The notes beneath the pieces are model-generated. The model saw only the letters and a program-made list of their open reading frames with translations. It searched no databases and was not told where the DNA came from. From Faecalibacterium prausnitzii (GTDB lineage: Bacteria > Bacillota > Clostridia > Oscillospirales > Ruminococcaceae): DNA of 64,000 nucleotides. The DNA lies in NCBI RefSeq assembly GCF_019967995.1, contig NZ_CP065377.1, positions 434,001-498,000 of the forward strand, in the 5' to 3' direction. Below, one piece after another: positions 40,422 through 50,511 of this stretch (positions within the stretch are counted from its first letter, which is position 1; every line of letters starts with the position of its first letter). A program made the translations under genes and the position numbers.

Positions 40422-40526
40422 TTATCCTAAGATCTTTTCCAGCAGCCAGAGCAGAATGCCGGGCAGACCGGCCTGCTCCAGAAACCAGAGCAGGATCGAG
40501 GACGAAAGGGAAAAGGTGGAAAGCAT
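40422..40526 (-). CDS. 34-residue hydrophobic peptide, unannotated
   Basis: A complete 34-codon frame with ATG at 40526, preceded on the minus strand by GGAAGGAGAA at a normal distance, and a TAA at 40424-40422 directly against a strong terminator. The peptide is hydrophobic and internally duplicated: ILLWFLEQ (residues 11-18) and ILLWLLEK (24-31) flank AGLPG. It could span or lie on the membrane. It sits 93 bases downstream of eno in the same direction, so it may be the tail of the eno transcript. No family recognised; a small membrane regulator or a type I toxin-like peptide are options. Confidence 0.6.
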   Translation of the reverse strand: MLSTFSLSSSILLWFLEQAGLPGILLWLLEKILG

Positions 40527-40619
40527 GAGCGGTTCTCCTTCCTTCAGATCTGAGAGCGCATTGCAACAGGCGCTCCAGTAAAAATACGAAGGAGAAAAGG
40601 CCGCGATTGCTGGAAAATT

Positions 40620-41957
<1,338 letters not shown>

Positions 41958-41979
41958 TCAATACTAACTAACTGCCTTT

Positions 41980-42008
41980 ATCCTATCACGTCCTGTGCCT
42001 GGTTGCAA
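41980..42008 (-). promoter_or_regulatory. Promoter of eno
   Basis: On the minus strand TTGCAA (42008-42003), a 17-base spacer and TAGGAT (41985-41980). The dyad at 42020-42041 lies just upstream of the -35. Confidence 0.6.
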
Positions 42009-42281
42009 GAGGGGATCGCGATGTTTGCGGCTGTAAACATCATCAGTCTGCCCGGAGGCGGGGGCGGATATGCCCGGAGGCGGGAAGGCGGCCGCCGCCG
42101 CACCTGCCCGGAACCGACCGGACGGCCATTGTGTAACCTTTTTGACATTCGTGAAAACCGTTCATTTCAGGGTGAAACAAGATGAATGATTTAGAAAAAC
42201 AGCCAAAAGTGATATGGAAATTTTGTGTACTTTAACATGATTTGACGGAAAAGGCCCGGAAAAGTATGGACGGTTTGTGAA

Positions 42282-42310
42282 TTGCGAACGGCCCCGAAGG
42301 GGGCTATAAT
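42282..42310 (+). promoter_or_regulatory. Promoter of livKHMGF
   Basis: TTGCGA (42282-42287), a 17-base spacer and a perfect TATAAT (42305-42310). Confidence 0.75.
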
Positions 42311-42322
42311 GAAACTACCGAG

Positions 42323-42362
42323 AGCAGAGCCGCTTTGAGGGAAAGGGCTCTGCTTTCTGCAT
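42323..42362 (+). promoter_or_regulatory. Leader hairpin of livK transcript
   Basis: AGCAGAGCC (42323-42331) pairs with GGCTCTGCT (42346-42354), followed by TTCTGCATTTT. It lies right after the transcription start, before the livK ribosome site at 42382; it could stabilise the mRNA or attenuate transcription. Confidence 0.45.
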
Positions 42363-42396
42363 TTTGCAAATGCTTCCAAACAGGAGGATCACGATT

Positions 42397-43596
42397 ATGA
42401 AAAAGATGATCACGCGTCGTAACTTTCTGGCTGCTGCCGGTGTCGTGGCTGCTGCCGGTGTCCTGACCGCCTGCGGCGGTTCTTCTTCCAGCACGGCTGC
42501 TTCCGGTTCCGCTGCTTCCGGTGAGACCATCAAGGTGGGCGTCATGGGCCCCCTGAGCGGCAACGTTTCCGTTTACGGCCAGGCCGTTGTCAACGGTGCG
42601 GCCCTGTACCTGAAGCAGGTCAACGCCGATGGAGGCATCAACGGTAAGCAGATCGAGATCCTGACCGAGGATGAGCAGGGCGACGCCACCCAGGCCGTCA
42701 ACTGCTTCACCAAAATGGTGGACGAGGGCATCACGGCACTGGTCGGCGATGTCACCACCACCCCCACGCTGGCCGTGGCTGCTGAGAGCGCCGACTACAA
42801 CATGCCCATGGTCACTGCTTCTGCGACCGCAGAGGCCGTTACCTACGATGCCGAGACCGACACCGTGAACGCCAACGTTTTCCGTGCCACCTTCACCGAC
42901 CCGTTCCAGGGCATCAAGATGGCAGATTACGCTTACCAGAAGCTGGGCTACACCAAGGCTGCTGTCATCTTTAAGAAGGGCGCCGACTACAACGAGGGCC
43001 TGGCTGAGAACTTCATCGACGAGTTCGAGAGCCTGGGCGGCACCATTGTCGATCAGGAGAGCTACTCCGACGGCGACGTGGACTTCAAGACCCAGCTGAC
43101 CAGCATCCTGGGCAAGGCACCGGAGACGGTCTTCTGCCCCAACTACTATGAGGAAGTGGGCCAGATCCTGTCGCAGGCTGAGAGCATCGGCCTGACCGTT
43201 CCGTTCCTGGGCGGCGACGGCTGGGACGGCCTGGAGGGCTATGCGACCGCTGACCAGCTGAAGGACAGCTACTTCTGCGCCAACTATGCAAAGGGCGCTT
43301 CTCCGGAGTTCGAGGAGGCCTACAAGGCAGAGTACGGCGAGGATTACCCCAACGGCTTCGCACCTCTGGGCTACGACGCTGCCAAGACCGTGGTCTACGG
43401 CCTGCAGGCTGCGGAGGACGCCGGTCTGGAAGCAGGCAGCGACGAGTACAAGCAGGCTGTCATTGACGCCATCGCTTCCGGCACCATCGACGGCATCACC
43501 GGCACCTTCACCTTCGACGAGCACCACGACCCCGTCAAGGAGACTGCGATCCTGACCTATGTGGATGGCAAGCCCGAACTGAAGGAAATGTTCTGA
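42397..43596 (+). CDS. livK: Branched-chain amino-acid-type ABC substrate-binding lipoprotein
   Basis: A 399-residue LivJ/LivK-type binding protein. The signal peptide has twin arginines (TRRNFLA) and lipobox LTAC, then a serine-rich linker. The mature domain starts IKVGVMGPLSGNVSVYGQ, with GGINGKQIEILTEDEQGD typical of the family, and GDGWDGLEGY farther on. Ligands are usually leucine, isoleucine and valine, but members also bind amides and aromatic acids. It is the first gene of livKHMGF and is followed by a terminator-like hairpin. AGGAGG selects ATG 42397. Confidence 0.88.
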   Translation: MKKMITRRNFLAAAGVVAAAGVLTACGGSSSSTAASGSAASGETIKVGVMGPLSGNVSVYGQAVVNGAALYLKQVNADGGINGKQIEILTEDEQGDATQAVNCFTKMVDEGITALVGDVTTTPTLAVAAESADYNMPMVTASATAEAVTYDAETDTVNANVFRATFTDPFQGIKMADYAYQKLGYTKAAVIFKKGADYNEGLAENFIDEFESLGGTIVDQESYSDGDVDFKTQLTSILGKAPETVFCPNYYEEVGQILSQAESIGLTVPFLGGDGWDGLEGYATADQLKDSYFCANYAKGASPEFEEAYKAEYGEDYPNGFAPLGYDAAKTVVYGLQAAEDAGLEAGSDEYKQAVIDAIASGTIDGITGTFTFDEHHDPVKETAILTYVDGKPELKEMF

Positions 43597-43618
43597 TCCC
43601 TCGCATCCAGAACCACTT

Positions 43619-43654
43619 GCGGAGACCGCCGAAACGGGTTGTCTCCGCTTTTTT
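43619..43654 (+). terminator. Intra-operon terminator between livK and livH
   Basis: GCGGAGAC (43619-43626) pairs with GTCTCCGC (43641-43648), followed by TTTTTT. Read-through would give less permease than binding protein. Confidence 0.75.
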
Positions 43655-43715
43655 GGTAAAAGAGTGTCTCCCAAAAGGCGTGGCAAAACGCCGCAAAGAA
43701 AGGAAGTATCCATCC

Positions 43716-44594
43716 ATGACAGTGTTTTTTAGTCAGCTGATCAACGGTCTTTCCCTGGGCAGCATCTATGCACTGATCGCACTGGGCTACAGCATGGTGT
43801 ACGGCATCATCCTGCTGCTGAACTTTGCCCACGGCGATGTCATTATGGTGGGCGCGTACATGTCCTGGTTCGTGATGAACCAGCTGGGCCTTGGCCCGGT
43901 GACGGCTGTCTGCGCCACCGTCATTACCTGCACCCTGCTGGGCGTGGTGATCGAAAAGGTCGCCTATACCCCGCTGCGCAGTGCGCCCCGCATCTCGCTG
44001 CTGATCACGGCCATCGGCGTGTCCTTCTTCCTGGAGTATACGGCGGAGCTGCTGATGGGCTCCGGTGCAAAGGTCATCCCGTCCTACTTTGAAGCCAGGA
44101 CCTTCTACTTCGGCAAAGTGCCGGTGGGCCTGACCTCCGTGATCACGCTGGTGGTCACTGTGCTGTCCATGCTCGTGCTGACCTTCCTGGTCCAGAAGAC
44201 CAAACTCGGCAAGGCCATGCGCGCCGTCTCCGAGGATATGGATGCGGCCCGCCTGATGGGCATCAACGTCAACAGCACCATCTCCTTCACCTTTGCGGTG
44301 GGTTCTGCGCTGGCCGGTATCGGTGCAGTGCTGTACTGCTGCTCCTATCCGCAGGCAACGCCCACCATGGGTTCCATGCTGGGCCTGAAAGCCTTCGTTG
44401 CCGCAGTTCTGGGCGGCATCGGTTCCATTCCGGGCGCGATGATCGGCGGCATCGCCATCGGCCTGTGCGAGTGCTTCGTTTCCGCCATCGGTCTTTCCGC
44501 CTGGAAGGACGCCGTTACGTTTGCGATCCTGATCATCGTGCTGCTGTTCAAGCCCACCGGCTTCCTTGGCCGCAAGGTGCAGGAAAAGGTGTAA
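43716..44594 (+). CDS. livH: Branched-chain amino acid ABC permease LivH
   Basis: A 292-residue membrane permease with about eight helices. The start FFSQLINGLSLGSIYALIAL and LLNFAHGDVIMVGAYMSW are characteristic of LivH, and the EAA-type loop is AVSEDMDAARLMGINVN. It pairs with LivM to form the channel. ATG 43716 is chosen because AAAGAAAGGA precedes it; the frame extends upstream through the terminator region without family similarity. livM begins 13 bases downstream. Confidence 0.92.
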   Translation: MTVFFSQLINGLSLGSIYALIALGYSMVYGIILLLNFAHGDVIMVGAYMSWFVMNQLGLGPVTAVCATVITCTLLGVVIEKVAYTPLRSAPRISLLITAIGVSFFLEYTAELLMGSGAKVIPSYFEARTFYFGKVPVGLTSVITLVVTVLSMLVLTFLVQKTKLGKAMRAVSEDMDAARLMGINVNSTISFTFAVGSALAGIGAVLYCCSYPQATPTMGSMLGLKAFVAAVLGGIGSIPGAMIGGIAIGLCECFVSAIGLSAWKDAVTFAILIIVLLFKPTGFLGRKVQEKV

Positions 44595-44607
44595 GGAGGG
44601 CATGAAG

Positions 44608-45633
44608 ATGAATACCAAACGCAAAACGCTCAAAATGCCCGTGCGCTACCTGATGAATACGGTGCTGGTGGCGCTGCTGTTCCTGGGGCTTTCCTACCTG
44701 ACCGGGAATCTGCTTTCCACCTATCAGAACAAGGTGCTGATGACCGTGGGCATCAACATCATCCTGGCCGTGTCTTTGAACGTGGCCACCGGTTACCTGG
44801 GCCAGCTGCCGCTGGGCCATGCCGGTTTCATGGCCGTGGGTGCTTACACCTGCGCGCTGTTCACCAAGTACAGCCCCCTGCCCAGCGGCATCTCCTTTGC
44901 CATTGGTCTGGTGCTGGCCTGCATCATGGCGGGCCTGTTCGGTGTGCTGATCGGCATCCCCGCTCTGCGCCTGACCGGTGACTATCTGGCCATCCTGACG
45001 CTTGGCTTTGGCGAGATCATCCGCATCACGCTGAACAACATCGACGATGTGCTGGGTTACAGCCTGTTCTACGGCTCCAAGGGCCTGAAGAACATCCCCA
45101 AGTATTCCCATTTCAGCAATGTGTTCCTGTGCGTGGTCATCACCTGCTTCCTGATCCACACCATGATGAAGAGCCGCCACGGCCGCGCCGTCCTCGCCAT
45201 CCGCGACAACGAGATCGCGGCCGAGAGCTGCGGCATCCAGACCACCTACTATAAGGTCATGGCCTTTGCTTTCTCTGCGGCCTTCGCCGGTCTGGCTGGT
45301 GGTCTGTACGCCTGCTACATCGGCGTTCTGAACCCCTCGACCTTCGGCTTCATGAAGTCCATCGAGATTCTGGTCATGGTCGTTCTGGGCGGCATGGGCT
45401 CCATGCTGGGTTCCATCCTCTCGGCAACGGTGCTGACCATCCTGCCCGAAGCGACCCGCAGCTTTGACAGCTACCGCATGGTCATCTACTCGCTGGTGCT
45501 GATCCTGATGATGATCTTCCGCCCCGGCGGACTGCTGGGCAGCTACGACTTCTCCATGAGCCGCATCGTGGAGAAGGTCCTGAATGGGGAACTGTTCCGC
45601 AAGAAGAACAAGGAGGGTGCAGACCATGAGTGA
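44608..45633 (+). CDS. livM: Branched-chain amino acid ABC permease LivM
   Basis: A 341-residue permease partner of LivH. Conserved blocks are LNVATGYLGQLPLGHAGFMA, RLTGDYLAILTLGFGEIIR and the EAA loop AIRDNEIAAESCGIQTTYYK. ATG 44608 is favoured because AAGGAGG lies eight bases upstream; an ATG at 44602 is only two bases from that site. The stop overlaps livG by eight bases. Confidence 0.92.
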   Translation: MNTKRKTLKMPVRYLMNTVLVALLFLGLSYLTGNLLSTYQNKVLMTVGINIILAVSLNVATGYLGQLPLGHAGFMAVGAYTCALFTKYSPLPSGISFAIGLVLACIMAGLFGVLIGIPALRLTGDYLAILTLGFGEIIRITLNNIDDVLGYSLFYGSKGLKNIPKYSHFSNVFLCVVITCFLIHTMMKSRHGRAVLAIRDNEIAAESCGIQTTYYKVMAFAFSAAFAGLAGGLYACYIGVLNPSTFGFMKSIEILVMVVLGGMGSMLGSILSATVLTILPEATRSFDSYRMVIYSLVLILMMIFRPGGLLGSYDFSMSRIVEKVLNGELFRKKNKEGADHE

Positions 45634-46465
45634 GTTCCAGACGAGACTGAACAGCGTCCCCTCCGGCGGTTTCCTGACCGACCGCGACAAGGACAAAAAG
45701 CCCATCCTCGACGTGCGCGAGCTGGGCATCGACTTCGGCGGTCTGACCGCAGTGGACGGCTTCAACCTGATGATCGGCCGCAACGAGATCACCGGCCTCA
45801 TCGGCCCCAACGGTGCCGGTAAGACCACTGTTTTCAACCTGCTGACCAACGTGTACCAGCCCACCCGCGGCTCCATCCTGATCGACGGGATGCCCACGGC
45901 AGGCAAGAAGACCTATCAGGTCAACCGGATGGGCGTAGCCCGCACCTTCCAGAACATCCGCCTGTTCAAGGAGCTGTCGGTCATCGACAACATCAAGGTC
46001 GGTCTGCATGAGTCCATGAAGTACAACCTGGCCTCCTCCCTGATCCGTCTGCCCAACTACTGGAAGGAAGAAAAGAAGTGCACCGAGCGGGCACTGGAGC
46101 TGCTGGATATCTTCCACATGGCCGACCTGGCCAACACCCCGGCGGGCAGCCTGCCCTATGGTGCACAGCGCCGGTTGGAGATCATGCGCGCCCTGGCTAC
46201 CAGCCCGAAGCTGCTGCTTCTGGACGAGCCTGCTGCCGGTATGAACCCCTCCGAGACCGCTGAACTGACCGAGACCATCCGCCGCATCCGCGACGAATTC
46301 GACATTGCCGTGCTGCTGATCGAGCACGACATGAGCCTGGTCATGGGGATCTGCGAGGGCATCGCGGTGCTGAACTTTGGCCGCATCATCGCCAAGGGCA
46401 CCCCGGATGAGATCCGCAGCAACCCGCAGGTCGTTGAGGCCTATCTGGGCAAGAAGGAGGGCTGA
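45626..46465 (+). CDS. livG: Branched-chain amino acid ABC ATPase LivG
   Basis: A 279-residue ATPase with Walker A GPNGAGKTT, the LivG-typical GVARTFQNIRLF, signature LPYGAQRRLEIMRAL and Walker B LLLLDEPAAGMNPSE. An N-terminal extension of about 28 residues precedes the usual domain start. The start overlaps livM by eight bases with AAGGAGGG as ribosome site; livF follows after three bases. Confidence 0.93.
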   Translation: MSEFQTRLNSVPSGGFLTDRDKDKKPILDVRELGIDFGGLTAVDGFNLMIGRNEITGLIGPNGAGKTTVFNLLTNVYQPTRGSILIDGMPTAGKKTYQVNRMGVARTFQNIRLFKELSVIDNIKVGLHESMKYNLASSLIRLPNYWKEEKKCTERALELLDIFHMADLANTPAGSLPYGAQRRLEIMRALATSPKLLLLDEPAAGMNPSETAELTETIRRIRDEFDIAVLLIEHDMSLVMGICEGIAVLNFGRIIAKGTPDEIRSNPQVVEAYLGKKEG

Positions 46466-46468
46466 CCG

Positions 46469-47182
46469 ATGGCAGATTCTATGCTGAAAGTGGAGAACAT
46501 CAACGTCTATTACGGCAACATCCACGCCGTCAAGGACGTTTCGTTTGAGGTCCACGAAGGGGAGATCGTGACCCTGATCGGTGCCAACGGTGCCGGTAAG
46601 TCCACCACCCTGAAGACCATTTCCGGCCTGCTCCACCCGAAGACGGGCGATGTCCTGTACAAGGGCAAGAGCATCAAGGGCGTCCGTGCCCACAAGATCG
46701 TGGAGGCTGGTCTGGCCCATGTGCCGGAGGGACGCCACGTCTTCCTGCACATGACCGTGGAGGAAAATCTGGAAATGGGCGGCTATACCCAGCCGGCCTC
46801 CACCATCGGCCCCAACAAGGAAAAGGTCTTTGAACTGTTCCCCCGCCTGAAGGAGCGCCGCAAACAGCTGGCGGGCACCATGTCCGGCGGTGAGCAGCAG
46901 ATGCTGGCCATGGGCCGTGCGCTGATGAGCAACGCCTCCATGCTGATGCTGGATGAACCGTCCATGGGCCTGTCGCCTCTGCTGGTGCAGGAGATCTTCG
47001 ACATCATCCGGAACATCCACGAGGAGGGAATGACCATCCTGCTGGTCGAGCAGAACGCGCAGATGGCGCTTTCCGTGGCTGACCGGGCCTATGTTCTGGA
47101 GACCGGCCGTGTTGTCATGGATGGCACCGGTGCCGAGCTGCTGACCAATGAGCGTGTCCGCAGCGCCTATCTGGGCGGCTGA
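46469..47182 (+). CDS. livF: Branched-chain amino acid ABC ATPase LivF
   Basis: A 237-residue ATPase, the usual LivF length. Walker A is GANGAGKST, GLAHVPEGRHVF is the LivF-specific segment, the signature is MSGGEQQMLAMGRAL and Walker B is LMLDEPSMGLSP. It ends with a typical RVRSAYLGG. It is the last gene of the operon; a very strong bidirectional terminator follows. Confidence 0.94.
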   Translation: MADSMLKVENINVYYGNIHAVKDVSFEVHEGEIVTLIGANGAGKSTTLKTISGLLHPKTGDVLYKGKSIKGVRAHKIVEAGLAHVPEGRHVFLHMTVEENLEMGGYTQPASTIGPNKEKVFELFPRLKERRKQLAGTMSGGEQQMLAMGRALMSNASMLMLDEPSMGLSPLLVQEIFDIIRNIHEEGMTILLVEQNAQMALSVADRAYVLETGRVVMDGTGAELLTNERVRSAYLGG

Positions 47183-47202
47183 GACACGGTATGATAGAGC
47201 AA

Positions 47203-47243
47203 GCAAAAAAGGACTGTCGCGTTCGCGACAGTCCTTTTTTGCT
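47203..47243. terminator. Bidirectional terminator livF / ComEC-like gene
   Basis: A perfect 18-bp stem (47203-47220 with 47225-47242) and a GTTC loop, with A6 and T6 tracts inside the arms. The genes converge here. Confidence 0.93.
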
Positions 47244-47248
47244 GTGTC

Positions 47249-48382
47249 TCACTTGATGCAGGTGGAACAGGGGGTGTAGCCTGCTGCAATGGCCTCGTCG
47301 TAGCTGGAGAAGAGGATCTGGTTCTTCTCTGCCGGGAGGTTCGGGCAGGTGGGCAGATGGAACTTTTTGGAGTTCACGTTGCCGATGTAGGTCTGCTGTG
47401 CCGTGCTGGATGCCGCCGGGGCGGTGGGGTTCAGCTCGGCGTCGGTGGCCGTCTTGTCGGTGCGGATGGTGTAGTTCTGGCCGTCCGACCCGATGACGAC
47501 CGTGCCCAGCAGGTCGGTGCGGTAGACGTCCACGCCTGCATCCCGCAGGATGCTCAGGGTCTCCTCATGCGGGTGGCCGTATTTGTTGTTCACACCGCAG
47601 GAGATGACGCCCATTTCGGGCAGGACGGCATTCAAAAAGAGGTAGCTCGTCGAGGTGCTGGAACCGTGGTGGCCCACCTGCAAAACATCGGCCTTCAGGT
47701 TGGCTCCGCTGTTCACCAGGTCGCGCTCTGCATCCGATTCCATGTCGCCGGTCAGGAGGAAGCTGGTGGCACCATAATCTACCCGCAGGACGATCGAGGT
47801 ATCATTCGTCTCACTGTATTGCGCCACCGGACCCAGCATCGTCACCGTTGCACCGCCCAGCTGCCAGACGGTGCCCACGGTGGGCACCTCGACCTGCAGG
47901 CCCTGCTGCTGGGTGTACTTCACAAAATCCTGAAAGCACTTGGTGGAGGCCTCCGTCACCGGGCTGTACACATGGTTCGCCGGGAAGAAGGCCAGCGCAG
48001 CGGCCAGCCCGCCCACATGGTCTTCATGCGCGTGGGAGCAGAAGACGTATTGCAGCTCTTCCACGCCCTGCTTCTGCAAATAGCTGACCACCATGCTGCC
48101 GTCGTCCACGTTGCCGCCGTCGTACAGCATGTACTGGCCATCGCACTCCACCAGGACGCTGAGCGCCTGCCCCACGTCGAGAAAGTGCATCCGGAAGCTG
48201 TCAGCGGTCTGCACCCCGCTGGATGCCGGGTTCGGGATCACATCGGCGCTGCCGCCCGGAAGGACGGATGCCCCGTCACAGGCCGCAAGGCCCAAGGCCA
48301 GCGCAGCGGCCAACGCCAGTGCGGCCAGCCGCCGGAAAGGCTTTCGCCAGAAACTTACTTTTTCCGATTTGTATTTTTCCAC
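47249..48382 (-). CDS. ComEC-like metallo-beta-lactamase-fold lipoprotein with C-terminal Cys/His domain
   Basis: A 377-residue exported lipoprotein (lipobox LAAC near residue 35). The hydrolase domain resembles the C-terminal domain of the DNA-uptake protein ComEC: MHFLDVGQALSVLVEC, the metal motif HAHEDHVGG, LLTGDMESDAE and LQVGHHGSSTS. A C-terminal segment (about 330-377) with NVNSKKFHLPTCPNL and GYTPCSTCIK resembles a small metal-binding domain found after secreted nucleases. This suggests extracellular nucleic acid or phosphodiester processing. It starts at GTG 48382 and overlaps the upstream YgiQ gene by 28 bases. Confidence 0.8.
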   Translation of the reverse strand: MEKYKSEKVSFWRKPFRRLAALALAAALALGLAACDGASVLPGGSADVIPNPASSGVQTADSFRMHFLDVGQALSVLVECDGQYMLYDGGNVDDGSMVVSYLQKQGVEELQYVFCSHAHEDHVGGLAAALAFFPANHVYSPVTEASTKCFQDFVKYTQQQGLQVEVPTVGTVWQLGGATVTMLGPVAQYSETNDTSIVLRVDYGATSFLLTGDMESDAERDLVNSGANLKADVLQVGHHGSSTSTSYLFLNAVLPEMGVISCGVNNKYGHPHEETLSILRDAGVDVYRTDLLGTVVIGSDGQNYTIRTDKTATDAELNPTAPAASSTAQQTYIGNVNSKKFHLPTCPNLPAEKNQILFSSYDEAIAAGYTPCSTCIK

Positions 48383-50418
48383 GTCGTATTCTCTTTCTGT
48401 TGATCGTTTTTCGGCTTATGGCCAGGTGTAGAGCGGGGCGCGAACCGTGCGCCGGGGCTGGGCTGACGTCCGCCCGCACTGCGGTTCGCCGGCGCGGCAT
48501 GGCCCTGCGGACGGCCCTTGCCCTTGCCGTTGGGGCGGACGGTGTAGGTGCCGTCGTTGTGGATGGTCACCTCGGCGGCCTCGGCTCTGCGAGCCGAGCG
48601 CTGGACGGCGCGGCGGCCCTCAGCGGGCACCAGCAGCGGGATGAGGTCCTCGCGGTGGGTCATTTTGAGCGCCTTGATGACCTTTTCGGCGTTGCGCGGC
48701 TCGTAATACTGGAGCAGTGCGCGCTGCAGCGCCTTGCCTTCGGCGGTCTTCTCCACGAACACCGGCTTGAGGGTGTAGGGGTCCAGACCGGTATAGAACA
48801 TGCAGGTGCTTACGGTGCCGGGCGTGGGGTAGAAGTCCTGCACCTGCTCCGGGCGCATGTGGTTTTTGTAAAGGTACTCGGCCAGATAGACCGCGTCGCT
48901 CAGGGTGCTGCCCGGATGGCTGGACATCAAGTAGGGCACAAGATACTGCTTTTTGCCCGCCTTTTTGCTCAGCTCGTAGAACTTATCCTTGAACTTGTTG
49001 AAGGTCTGGATGGGCGGCTTGCCCATGTAGGCGAGGGTATTGGGGGCGCAGTGCTCCGGGGCAACTTTCAGCTGGCCGGAGACGTGGTATTCCACCAGCT
49101 CCTTGAAGAAGGTATCGTCCGGGTCTGCCATCAGATAGTCGAACCGGATGCCGCTGCGGATGAACACCTTCTTGACGCCCGGCAGCTCCCGGACGCGGCG
49201 CAGGATCTTCAGATAGTCGCTGTGGTCCACGATCATGTGGGAGCAGGTCGTGGGGGCCAGGCAGTGCTTGCCGCCGTTGCACATGCCCCGCAGCATCTGT
49301 TCGCGGCAGGACGGGAAGCGGAAGTTTGCCGTGGGGCCGCCGATGTCGTGGATGTAGCCCTTGAAATCCGGCTCATGGGTCATCCGCTCGGCCTCGGCCA
49401 CGATGCTGTCGGCACTGCGGCTGGTCACGCGGCGGCCCTGATGCAGCTGGATGGCGCAGAAGTTGCAGCCGCCGAAGCAGCCACGGTTCTGGATGATGGA
49501 AAACTGCACCTCCCGGATGGCGGGCACACCGCCCATGGCCTCATAGATGGGGTGATACCGGCGGGTGTAGGGCAGGGCATAGACCCGGTCCAGCTCCCAG
49601 CGCACCAGCGGCTTTGCCGGGATGTTCTGGACGAGGTACTTCTCGCTCTGCTTCTGGACGATGATCTGGCCGCTGACGACATCCTGATTGTCCATCTGGA
49701 TGCGGCAGGCTTTGGCGTAGGCGGTCTTATCGGACGCCACCTTTTTGAAGCCCGCGCACTCCACATATTTTTCGGGCAGGTGGTCGAAGTCGGTCAGGTA
49801 GCAGGTGCCGTCCACATCGGTGATGGAGCTTACCGGTTCACCGGCCGCCAGCCGCCTGGCAATGGCGACGGTCTGGTGTTCGCCCATGCCGAAGCTGATG
49901 ATGTCTGCGCCGGAGTCCTCCGCGATGCTGGGCAGGACGGTGTCCAGCCAGTAATCGTAGTGGGCGAACCGCCGCAGCGAGGCTTCCAGACCGCCCAGGA
50001 TCACGGGCAGGTCGGGGTAGGCCTGCTTTGCCAGCCTGGTATACACGGTGGCGCTGCGGTCCGGCCGGGCACCGCCCTTTCCGCCGGGGGAGTATTCGTC
50101 CTCGGCGCGGGGGATCTTGGCGACGGAGTAGTGGCTGACCATGCTGTCCACATTGCCGCCGCCGATGAAGAAGCCGTACTTCGGCTTCCCGAACCGCTTG
50201 AAGTCCTCGCAGTCGGTATAGCGGGGCTGTGCCAGTACGCCCACCTTGTAGCCCTCGGCTTCCAGCAGGCGGCTGATGATGGCAGTGCCAAAGCTGGGGT
50301 GGTCCACATAGGCGTCGCCGCCCACGACCACGAAGTCCAGCTGCTCCCATCCCCGCGCCTCCATGTCCGCGCGGCTGATGGGGAGAAATTCGGTGTAGAT
50401 CGGGGAAGAGTTTTCCAT
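48355..50418 (-). CDS. ygiQ: YgiQ-family radical SAM protein
   Basis: A 687-residue protein with an N-terminal DUF-type region (HPSFGTAIISRLLEAEGY), followed by a radical SAM core in which CFGGCNFC supplies the CxxxCxxC cysteines of the iron-sulfur cluster. Other family blocks are LGGLEASLRRFAHYDYW and VFIRSGIRFDYLM. The C-terminal tail from about residue 590 is basic and disordered (KGKGRPQGH, RSAGGRQPS). The reaction is unknown for the family. AAAGGAG precedes the ATG. It overlaps the start of the ComEC-like gene. Confidence 0.9.
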   Translation of the reverse strand: MENSSPIYTEFLPISRADMEARGWEQLDFVVVGGDAYVDHPSFGTAIISRLLEAEGYKVGVLAQPRYTDCEDFKRFGKPKYGFFIGGGNVDSMVSHYSVAKIPRAEDEYSPGGKGGARPDRSATVYTRLAKQAYPDLPVILGGLEASLRRFAHYDYWLDTVLPSIAEDSGADIISFGMGEHQTVAIARRLAAGEPVSSITDVDGTCYLTDFDHLPEKYVECAGFKKVASDKTAYAKACRIQMDNQDVVSGQIIVQKQSEKYLVQNIPAKPLVRWELDRVYALPYTRRYHPIYEAMGGVPAIREVQFSIIQNRGCFGGCNFCAIQLHQGRRVTSRSADSIVAEAERMTHEPDFKGYIHDIGGPTANFRFPSCREQMLRGMCNGGKHCLAPTTCSHMIVDHSDYLKILRRVRELPGVKKVFIRSGIRFDYLMADPDDTFFKELVEYHVSGQLKVAPEHCAPNTLAYMGKPPIQTFNKFKDKFYELSKKAGKKQYLVPYLMSSHPGSTLSDAVYLAEYLYKNHMRPEQVQDFYPTPGTVSTCMFYTGLDPYTLKPVFVEKTAEGKALQRALLQYYEPRNAEKVIKALKMTHREDLIPLLVPAEGRRAVQRSARRAEAAEVTIHNDGTYTVRPNGKGKGRPQGHAAPANRSAGGRQPSPGARFAPRSTPGHKPKNDQQKENTTWKNTNRKK

Positions 50419-50511
50419 AATGCTCCTTTTATTTTATCGTTCGTTCCGTTTCGCTTCTGGATCGCGGGTTTCCCGCTCCGGGGAGAACGGACACGTCAGT
50501 GTCTGCGCGGA

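Noticed and set aside
42021..42185. Short plus-strand frame upstream of livK
   Set aside because: Glycine/arginine-rich translation across a GC-rich repeat patch, weak ribosome site, and no terminator or partner.
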